Assembly: GCF_023824315.1 (NCBI RefSeq)
Contig: NZ_CP098732.1
Span: 3,038,001 to 3,102,000 of the forward strand
Reading direction: 5' to 3'
Origin: Acinetobacter tibetensis
Lineage (GTDB): Bacteria > Pseudomonadota > Gammaproteobacteria > Pseudomonadales > Moraxellaceae
DNA length: 64,000 nt
The notes under the pieces are model-generated. The model had not been told where the DNA came from and made no database searches. It saw only the letters and a list, made by a program, of their open reading frames with translations. Below are positions 57,490 through 64,000 of this stretch, piece after piece; position 1 is the stretch's first letter, and every line of letters starts with the position of its first letter. The translations under genes were made by a program, and so were the position numbers.

Positions 57490-58983
57490 TCATAAAATCA
57501 ATCCATTTGATGATAATTCAACCGCTTTGATCACTGCGCGAGCTTTTATTTGCGTTTCATTCCACTCAGACTCGGGATTTGAGTCTACAACTAACCCTGC
57601 TCCCGCCTGAACAAAGACCTTATTTTCACGAATGACGCAGGTGCGAATTGCAATCGACATGTCCATTTCGCCATGCCAGCCTAAATAACCAACAGCACCA
57701 CCAAAAACACCACGTTTTACTGGCTCAACTTCGTCAATAATTTCCATCGCACGAATTTTTGGGGCTCCAGATAAAGTCCCTGCAGGAAAAGTTGCTTTAA
57801 AAACATCCAAGGCATCTACATCATCACGCACTTCACCTTGCACATTAGAGACAATATGCATGACATGCGAATAACGTTCGATCACCATTTGATCAGTCAC
57901 TTGTACTTTGCCAATTTTAGAGACGCGACCGACATCATTACGTCCCAAATCAATCAGCATTAAATGTTCTGCAATTTCTTTTTCATCTGAAAGTAAATCT
58001 TTTTCTAATGCTAAATCTTCTTCTTTTGTTTTACCGCGTGGACGTGTGCCTGCCAAAGGACGAACCGTGGCAATCCCATTTTCTAAACGAGACAAGATTT
58101 CAGGTGAAGAACCTACAATATGAAATGGCTTTTGATCTGTCAGGGTCTTCCCTTGTACCAAGAATAAATATGGCGATGGATTTAAATGACGCAACGCACG
58201 ATAGACTTGTAAAGCCTCTCCATCAAAATCGGAGACCATGCGATGCCCAGGGACCACCTGCATGACATCCCCAGCGCGAATATATTCTTTCACTGTCTCT
58301 ATCGATTCTAGGAATTTCTGTTTACCTGTTAACGATTCAAAATGCGGTGCACTGTGTTTTTTCGCTTGTAGACTCACTGGAGTCGCAAGTAACTGCTCTA
58401 AGGCATCTAGCTGTGTTTGTGCCTTAAAATACGCCTCTGGGTCATTCACATCGGCATGTACAATCAAAAACAAAGTATCTTTGAGGTTATCAAATACGAT
58501 CACCGTTTTAGACAGCATCATCCAGATATCAGGTAAACCCACTGGATCTGCCTCGGGCACATTGTTTAACCGTGGTTCAATATAACGCACCGCATCATAG
58601 CCAAAATAGCCAACCAATCCACCCGTAAAGCTTGGCAAGTCAGGTAAGTCTACTTGTGTCGGAACTTTAAACTGTGCTTGGAAGGTCCGAATATATTCAA
58701 AGGGATCAGCACAGTCTTGTTGTTCATGCATTCCATCCGCGTGCTGAATGGTGAGCTTGCCCGCATTACAAGAAAATACGGTAGATTCTCCCAAACCAAT
58801 AATGGAATAGCGCGCCCAGTTTTCTCCACCTTCAACCGATTCAAATAAATAGGCTTGTTGATGGTCTTTCAGACGCGCAAAAACAGAAAGTGGGGTTTCT
58901 GTGTCTGCCAAGCGTTGGCGGTAAACAGGAATCAGGTTATAGCCTTGTGCTTTTAATTGCTCGTATTGCACTTGAGTCGTCAT
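57490..58983 (-). CDS. trpE: Anthranilate synthase component I
   Basis: TrpE converts chorismate and ammonia to anthranilate, the first step of tryptophan synthesis, together with its glutaminase TrpG. The 497-residue protein has the feedback-site region LFESVEGGENWARYSIIG (about residues 47-64). The chorismate-binding C-terminal part has VRPLAGTRPRGKT (about 308-320), EHLMLIDLGRNDVGRVS (about 340-356) and GTLSGAPKIRAMEIIDE. Length is normal. It follows gph on the same strand with about 115 bp between, an arrangement common in this group. Confidence 0.96.
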   Translation of the reverse strand: MTTQVQYEQLKAQGYNLIPVYRQRLADTETPLSVFARLKDHQQAYLFESVEGGENWARYSIIGLGESTVFSCNAGKLTIQHADGMHEQQDCADPFEYIRTFQAQFKVPTQVDLPDLPSFTGGLVGYFGYDAVRYIEPRLNNVPEADPVGLPDIWMMLSKTVIVFDNLKDTLFLIVHADVNDPEAYFKAQTQLDALEQLLATPVSLQAKKHSAPHFESLTGKQKFLESIETVKEYIRAGDVMQVVPGHRMVSDFDGEALQVYRALRHLNPSPYLFLVQGKTLTDQKPFHIVGSSPEILSRLENGIATVRPLAGTRPRGKTKEEDLALEKDLLSDEKEIAEHLMLIDLGRNDVGRVSKIGKVQVTDQMVIERYSHVMHIVSNVQGEVRDDVDALDVFKATFPAGTLSGAPKIRAMEIIDEVEPVKRGVFGGAVGYLGWHGEMDMSIAIRTCVIRENKVFVQAGAGLVVDSNPESEWNETQIKARAVIKAVELSSNGLIL

Positions 58984-59098
58984 GAGGTTCTCTCTAAATT
59001 TTCGATTGGGGTCAATTCAATTTTTCGTTACATCAGACTGAGCGACGCCATCGAAAAGCTTTACAACGACTCATGTGTCATTATTCCTTATCTACAAA

Positions 59099-59770
59099 TT
59101 ACGTTTTGATTAATTCTCTTAAATCATCCACCACTTGTTGTGGCTGGCAATCCTGTATATCTTCACCATGATTATAACCATAGCTTACGACAATACAATC
59201 AATACCCGCACGCCGTGCCGCCTCGACATCATTACTTGAATCGCCAACCATTAAAGTTTGAGATTTCTCAAATTGATATTCTTCCACGCAATGTAACAAC
59301 TGACGTGGATGTGGCTTACGTTCTTCAAAACGGTCGCCACCAATCACATCGACAAAGTATTTAGACATCCCCAAAACTTCGACAATCATCCGTGCAGGCT
59401 GTTCAGGTTTATTGGTAACACACACCATTTTTTTATTGTGTTGTAAGCCCCATTCTAGAAACTCCAGAATGCCGTGAAATGGACGTGTTTCGACACAAGG
59501 TTCTGCATTGTAAATTTTTAAAAAAGTATCGAGTAACTGTCTGTGCTGTGCAGGATCAACCTCACCCGTGAGATGTTGCAACGTACTGTGGCAAAAGATG
59601 GATGTGCCCTTGCCCACCCAAACGCGAACTTGCTGTTCAGTCACCAAAGGGAGCTGGAGTACATTGAGACTCATATTCATCGCACGATATAAATCCGTCG
59701 CTGAATCGACCAAGGTTCCATCTAAATCAAATAAAATGAGTTCACGGCGATCTAATTGTGCAATATTCAT
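59099..59770 (-). CDS. gph: Phosphoglycolate phosphatase (HAD family)
   Basis: The 223-residue protein is a HAD phosphatase of the Gph group, which removes phosphoglycolate produced by DNA repair. HAD motif I is FDLDGTLVDSATDLYRAM (about residues 14-31). Motif II is VCVTNKP, motif III is the conserved lysine in ERKPHP, and motif IV is VGDSSNDVEAARRAG (about 174-188). I start at the ATG at 59770 (MNIAQLDRRELILFDLDG). The gph-trpE pair is common in related genomes. The exact substrate is inferred from family. Confidence 0.88.
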   Translation of the reverse strand: MNIAQLDRRELILFDLDGTLVDSATDLYRAMNMSLNVLQLPLVTEQQVRVWVGKGTSIFCHSTLQHLTGEVDPAQHRQLLDTFLKIYNAEPCVETRPFHGILEFLEWGLQHNKKMVCVTNKPEQPARMIVEVLGMSKYFVDVIGGDRFEERKPHPRQLLHCVEEYQFEKSQTLMVGDSSNDVEAARRAGIDCIVVSYGYNHGEDIQDCQPQQVVDDLRELIKT

Positions 59771-59840
59771 AAGCAGCTCGAATGATTCAGATATAAAAAA
59801 GGCATGCCGCAGCATACCCTTATTGTAGGCAATTCACAGA

Positions 59841-60506
59841 TTATTTAAACATCACCCAAGCGAGGATTGCCAAAATCACCAAAACAATAATCGTGATTAA
59901 ACCCAGTGAGGCATTCTTCTGCTGTGTGCGTTCTTCTTCTACACGAGAAACTGGTTGCTCAACAGGAACCGGTGCAGGCTCTGGTGTCACTTGAGACAAG
60001 TCGATCCCTTCTGGAATTGGTGCAGGTTTTGGCACAGAGACATTCTGCGGCATTCCATCACGAGTTAACTGCACATTACCATCACGCTCAGTCAGGCTTG
60101 GCATCCCCTGTTCATTCATGTGTTGTGCTGCTGATTTCTCTGCTGCTGTTTCAGATGGTGCAACAGCTTCGGCAGGTTGCTGCACTTCAATCTCTTCTTG
60201 CTCAACTGTCTCTGGTGCAGGTGCAAAGACTGAAAATCTAAAGCTTGCAAACTGGACAATATCTCCATCCTGCAACTGACTTTCATTTTCAATTTTTAAT
60301 TCATTCACAAAAGTGCCATTCGATGAGTTTAAATCCTGCACCCATAACGCCTGCTCTTTTAACAACAGTGCTGCGTGTTTACGTGACACCTCTGCCGATT
60401 GTAACAATACGTCTGCATCTTGATGGCGCCCAACCAACATATCGCGGTCGATATTGATCTCTTGCCCCGTAAATTCGCCTGTAATTGCCTGTATCTTCCA
60501 AGTCAT
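59841..60506 (-). CDS. FHA-domain membrane protein
   Basis: The 221-residue protein has an N-terminal FHA domain (about residues 1-90) with the phosphothreonine-binding residues in VGRHQDADVLL, VSRKHAALLL and DLNSSNGTFVNEL. A Pro/Glu/Val-rich disordered linker follows (about 95-195). One C-terminal membrane helix closes it (LGLITIIVLVILAILAWVMFK). It is anchored in the inner membrane with the FHA domain in the cytosol. Its partner and kinase are unknown. It lies about 75 bp downstream of gspD; a link to type II secretion is only positional. Confidence 0.85.
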   Translation of the reverse strand: MTWKIQAITGEFTGQEINIDRDMLVGRHQDADVLLQSAEVSRKHAALLLKEQALWVQDLNSSNGTFVNELKIENESQLQDGDIVQFASFRFSVFAPAPETVEQEEIEVQQPAEAVAPSETAAEKSAAQHMNEQGMPSLTERDGNVQLTRDGMPQNVSVPKPAPIPEGIDLSQVTPEPAPVPVEQPVSRVEEERTQQKNASLGLITIIVLVILAILAWVMFK

Positions 60507-60580
60507 CACATTATCTCTTTATGATTTTGCCTCATCATACCATGCAACTTATAGATTTCAATTTGGATACTTTATTGGCA

Positions 60581-62839
60581 TTACGAAGCTGGATGCACAC
60601 GGATTGTGGTCACTGTATTTTTGGTTTTTTCTACTTCCGATTTTGGCAAAGGGCTGCTGGTGATTGGCGGCTCAATTGCCACAGGTGTTGTTACAGTCGT
60701 GGCATTGGAGGTCTGTGCACCTGATGGAACTGCTTGGTAAGGACTGGTGCGCGGTGCACCCGGTTTCACTGGTAAGCGCTGCATGTAGACATCATCCACC
60801 TGCTCAGGCAATTTGGCAAAGCCGCCATCTTTATCAAGCGCCAATTGTAAGCTATAAAGCTGACTATAACGTTGTTGAGATAAACGACGAACATCATTAC
60901 CCCCACCCACAATCGTTGGATGAATAAAGACCAATAAATTGCGCTTCTGATTCGATTTTGAGTCCGATCTAAATAAACGCCCTACTCCAGGAATCGCACC
61001 TAGACCCGGAACCGATTGACGACTATAAATCGAGTTATCTGAAATTAAACCACCCAAAACCACTGTTTGACCATGCTCTGCTAAAATTGAAGTTTTGATT
61101 GCCCGTTTGCTGGTCACCAAGTCCGAAGCTTGACCTTTGCTATTTTTGACCCCAGAAACTTCTTGTTCGACTTCTAAACGCACCGTGCCATCTTCCCCGA
61201 TGTGTGGAATCACTTTTAGCGTCACACCAACATCTTTACGTTCGATGGTGGTATAAGGATTCACTGTGCCATTATTGGTGCTCACCGAACCTGTCACAAA
61301 AGGCACGTTTTCACCCACCACAATATACGCTTCTTCATTGTCCATCGTGACAATAGAAGGAGTCGAAAGCAAATTGGATTTGGTGTTTTCTTTGAGTGCC
61401 TGAATCAATGCACCATAAAGTCGACGTGAACCATCACTGCCCTCTTTATAATCACCCAACACCACTGAGCTGCCCGCACCCGTCAAGGCCTGTCCCAGAC
61501 CTGAAGCGCCGCCACTCAAATAACCCGCGGCGAGACTGGCTAAGCTTGAACCCACGTTATCAAAACTGATTAGCCCTACACCACTGCTAAGGTCACCCAA
61601 AGCCCATTGCACACCCAATTGATCGGCATCAGAACCTTCTACTTCAATAATTGCGGCTTCAATTAAGACCTGTTGGCGACGAACATCTAGTTGCTGAATC
61701 GCAGACTCAATTTCTCGCATCAACTGTGGATCTGCTTTGACCACCAACGCATTTTGCGAACTATCGGCAATAATACTGATCCCATTGGCATTAAAACTGG
61801 TGATGTTATTCTGATTATTCCCAGAAGAACTGCCCCCCAAATTAATTGCTGGTGTCGAAATACTTGAAGATGAAGAACCATTGCTTGTCGTCGTATTCGC
61901 ACTACCCATCATATTATTGTTGGCATTGGATGTACTGTTCGCACGACCATCAGACCCTGAAACTGCCTGCCCTGTGACCAGACCTTGTAAAATTTCGGCC
62001 AAGTTTTTTGCACTGGCGTACTTTAAGCGAAAAACCTTCAAGCCACCCAATCGGTCTGCCGCAGGCACATCCAACATTTCAATCAATTGACGCAAACGTT
62101 TGCGTGTTGCCGTATCACCTTTAATTAAAATGCGATTAGTACGATTGTCCGCAATCACACGCACTCGCGCGCCTTTTAAATCTTTGGCTGCACCTGTTGC
62201 CGTCATGGAATCTAATAAGCCAATCATTTCCTCGGCTTGACTAGATTGCAACGTAATCGCTTCGATATCGTGTTGATCAGTACCATCTAAATTACGGATG
62301 ATGGTTTCTAGTTGATAAATATTACTGGCACGATCTGACACAATCAGCGCATTAGCCCCGGGTACTGCTGACAAATTTGCAAACTGCGGCATCAATGGAC
62401 GTAAGGCAGGAATTAAATCATTGGCATTGGTATTTTCCAGCCAAATCACACGCGTGACAATTTGATCACCCCTAGCGCGATTTTTAGCATCGTAGGGAAT
62501 CCCCGAACTTTTCACATTGCTGTCTGGAACGATTTTCACAGTATTGCCCGAAGGAATGGCGACCACACCATTCACATTGAGTACACCCAAAAATAAATCG
62601 TAAACTTCACTTTTATTGAGTGGCTTATTGGAAATGACCGTCACATTGCCTCGTACGCGAGGATCAACTGCAAAATTTTTCCCTGTAATATCGGCCACTT
62701 CATTAATAAACGCCGTTAAGTCCGCATCACGTAAGTTGATTTTCCATGTTTGCGCATAGGCACTGCTACTCACGGCAGCAATCAGAGGTGCACTTGCGAG
62801 CAAAGCCCAAACTGGACGATTATTATGAAATAAAGCCAT
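60581..62839 (-). CDS. gspD: Type II secretion secretin GspD
   Basis: GspD forms the outer-membrane channel of the type II system. The 752-residue protein has a signal peptide (VWALLASAPLIAAVSSSAYAQ), an N0 domain (about residues 31-105), three N-type ring domains (about 125-400) with a long Ser/Asn/Gly-rich loop in the third, and a secretin domain (about 400-650). That domain holds TIERKDVGVTLKVIPHI and VPGLGAIPGVGRLFRSDS with KRNLLVFIHPTIV. The C-terminal tail is proline- and serine-rich and may be the S-domain. gspC lies 42 bp upstream. Confidence 0.95.
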   Translation of the reverse strand: MALFHNNRPVWALLASAPLIAAVSSSAYAQTWKINLRDADLTAFINEVADITGKNFAVDPRVRGNVTVISNKPLNKSEVYDLFLGVLNVNGVVAIPSGNTVKIVPDSNVKSSGIPYDAKNRARGDQIVTRVIWLENTNANDLIPALRPLMPQFANLSAVPGANALIVSDRASNIYQLETIIRNLDGTDQHDIEAITLQSSQAEEMIGLLDSMTATGAAKDLKGARVRVIADNRTNRILIKGDTATRKRLRQLIEMLDVPAADRLGGLKVFRLKYASAKNLAEILQGLVTGQAVSGSDGRANSTSNANNNMMGSANTTTSNGSSSSSISTPAINLGGSSSGNNQNNITSFNANGISIIADSSQNALVVKADPQLMREIESAIQQLDVRRQQVLIEAAIIEVEGSDADQLGVQWALGDLSSGVGLISFDNVGSSLASLAAGYLSGGASGLGQALTGAGSSVVLGDYKEGSDGSRRLYGALIQALKENTKSNLLSTPSIVTMDNEEAYIVVGENVPFVTGSVSTNNGTVNPYTTIERKDVGVTLKVIPHIGEDGTVRLEVEQEVSGVKNSKGQASDLVTSKRAIKTSILAEHGQTVVLGGLISDNSIYSRQSVPGLGAIPGVGRLFRSDSKSNQKRNLLVFIHPTIVGGGNDVRRLSQQRYSQLYSLQLALDKDGGFAKLPEQVDDVYMQRLPVKPGAPRTSPYQAVPSGAQTSNATTVTTPVAIEPPITSSPLPKSEVEKTKNTVTTIRVHPAS

Positions 62840-62881
62840 ATACTTCTGTGTTTCCTAACCCTACGGGCGATTTCTCATCAT

Positions 62882-63709
62882 TTAAAAATTTTGTTGTATG
62901 GTCATCACCTGATCACCACGTTTTATTTCAAGTTTGACTTGGCCTGCTTGTTTGGCTTGTTCAAGTAATTGTGCATCATTTTGCCCCTGCCCCACGCCTT
63001 GACCATTTAAGGACAAAATTCTATCTCCAGGTTGTAATCCAAGGGTATTGCGTAAAGCTGAAGGTGTTTTACTGGTGACTTCATAGCCTTCACCCGTTGC
63101 CGCACCAACCCCCATATCGGCCAAAAACTGGTCACGATTTTGATGCATTTGTTGCACCGCTTGCCCTAAAGCATTTTGAGTCGATTGCGGTGTATTCGCT
63201 GTTGGCAATGAAGCTGCAACCGCAGGTGGAACAATCGGTTGATTTAGACCATTGGCAATTCGATTAAATGCAACTTGCTGGCTTTGTCCTGTGGAGTCTC
63301 GTAACACCACATGATCCCAATACACTTCGGCCAATTGATAAGCTGTGCCTGCTAGTGTCTCCCCAACCTTATAACGGTCAGCTACTTCATTAACTTTAAT
63401 CACTGCTGAGGAATATTGACTCGGATAGGACACCACCACCCCTTGCAAAACAAAATTGGCGAGGTTCGCACCACTCGAAGCATTATTTTCCTGAAATAAA
63501 GAAAATGCAGAAATATTGGGAACTTGAGGTTGCTGCGAACCCAACTCTACACGTTCTAATTGCATAGGCATTGGCGGAGCAACCCACAACCAAAATATAC
63601 TGGCCAATTTCCAGCTTAAATAGGCCACTAACGCTGCCAATAGCCACGGTGCAAAACGATTGAATTGCGCACCATTCAAATGCTGTAACTTCTCTTTGAC
63701 CGATCTCAT
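62882..63709 (-). CDS. gspC: Type II secretion inner-membrane protein GspC
   Basis: GspC links the inner-membrane platform to the secretin. The 275-residue protein has one N-terminal membrane helix (about residues 22-43), then an HR region (SAFSLFQENNAS ... LVVSYPSQYSSAVIKVNEV, about 70-160) and a C-terminal PDZ domain (about 190-275, with LGLQPGDRILSLNGQGVGQ). Its start overlaps the gspN stop by one base (TAATG), so the two are translationally coupled. Confidence 0.93.
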   Translation of the reverse strand: MRSVKEKLQHLNGAQFNRFAPWLLAALVAYLSWKLASIFWLWVAPPMPMQLERVELGSQQPQVPNISAFSLFQENNASSGANLANFVLQGVVVSYPSQYSSAVIKVNEVADRYKVGETLAGTAYQLAEVYWDHVVLRDSTGQSQQVAFNRIANGLNQPIVPPAVAASLPTANTPQSTQNALGQAVQQMHQNRDQFLADMGVGAATGEGYEVTSKTPSALRNTLGLQPGDRILSLNGQGVGQGQNDAQLLEQAKQAGQVKLEIKRGDQVMTIQQNF

Positions 63710-64000
63710 TACATACCACCTTTCAACAGGGGCTGACGAGAACTCACGACATAGGTATCTAAACCTGCTTTACCTTGATACGACGGCACATTCATCAACA
63801 TACGTTGAGTAATCTGCACATCAAGCATCAAGTTTTTATCCAAAAGCAGATTTATCATTTTTTGATCACGCTGATCTCGCACATCAACCATCAGCACTTG
63901 ATCTCGATCACTTAAGCTTCCTTTTAATGAAGGAATATTCATTTGCTCTTGACGTTGTGCAAAGCGATAAGTCAGCTCACCACCAACCCACTGCACGGTG
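63709..64000 (-). CDS. gspN: Type II secretion protein GspN, cut by the window edge
   Basis: The C-terminal part of GspN, a membrane-anchored periplasmic protein of type II systems whose role is not settled, is present. About 97 residues are visible, with LTYRFAQRQEQMNIPSLKG and a beta-rich end (GKAGLDTYVVSSRQPLLKGGM). The upstream part lies beyond the window. The overlap with gspC and the gspN-gspC-gspD order fit the type II cluster of this genus. Confidence 0.85.
   Translation of the reverse strand, partial: TVQWVGGELTYRFAQRQEQMNIPSLKGSLSDRDQVLMVDVRDQRDQKMINLLLDKNLMLDVQITQRMLMNVPSYQGKAGLDTYVVSSRQPLLKGGM

Overview
The window is chromosomal DNA from a gammaproteobacterium of the family Moraxellaceae, almost certainly the genus Acinetobacter. 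The support is AT-rich intergenic DNA, strongly Acinetobacter-like housekeeping proteins (PilBCD, FadBA, RpoBC, GspNCD), and a block tRNA-Thr(UGU)-Tyr-Gly-Thr(GGU)-tuf-tRNA-Trp-secE-nusG-rplKAJL-rpoBC. This is a core region. There is no complete insertion sequence, prophage, CRISPR array or integrase in it. Species cannot be fixed from the window alone.

Layout. 1-5273: tpiA (cut by the window edge), then pilB-pilC-pilD-coaE, the type IV pilus assembly ATPase, platform protein and prepilin peptidase with the last CoA enzyme. 5270-10527: a DMT exporter, rlmB, ppnP, recN, yqgE and ruvX. 10571-15128: a FUSC/DUF1656/HlyD efflux operon divergent from an IclR-type regulator, with a spaced inverted repeat between them. 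15383-21924: pgsA, a TesB-like thioesterase, uvrC, a HxlR regulator divergent from a zinc-free alcohol dehydrogenase homologue, a small membrane protein and an LpxO-like hydroxylase. 22072-27852: an unknown lipoprotein, the fadBA beta-oxidation operon, and a PH-domain gene lying between the real 3' end of fadA and a decayed second copy of that 3' end. 27877-35484: many small or unknown envelope genes, a FrnE-like DsbA-family protein, a two-gene unit of unknown function and a predicted outer-membrane protein. 35577-43093: htpG, a LprI-like protein, ompW, a Na+/H+ antiporter-family transporter, an alpha/beta hydrolase, a DUF4442 protein, a glycine-zipper lipoprotein and a secreted unknown.

43192-57460, all on the minus strand, is the transcription/translation superoperon. 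It starts at a likely stringent-type promoter (57433-57460) before four tRNAs and runs to the terminator after rpoC. Its spacers hold strong RNA structures: a hairpin with a UUCG loop before tRNA-Trp, an L10-type leader before rplJ, an attenuator plus a long hairpin between rplL and rpoB, and an inserted palindromic repeat with a terminator-like end between rpoB and rpoC. 57490-64000 holds trpE, gph, an FHA-domain membrane protein and the type II secretion genes gspD, gspC and gspN (cut by the edge). PilD near the left end would process prepilins for both the pilus and the type II system.

I did not find a clear new defence or mobile system. The most unusual points are the duplicated fadA 3' end around the PH-domain gene, the palindromic repeat between rpoB and rpoC, and the unknown pair at 32568-34265.
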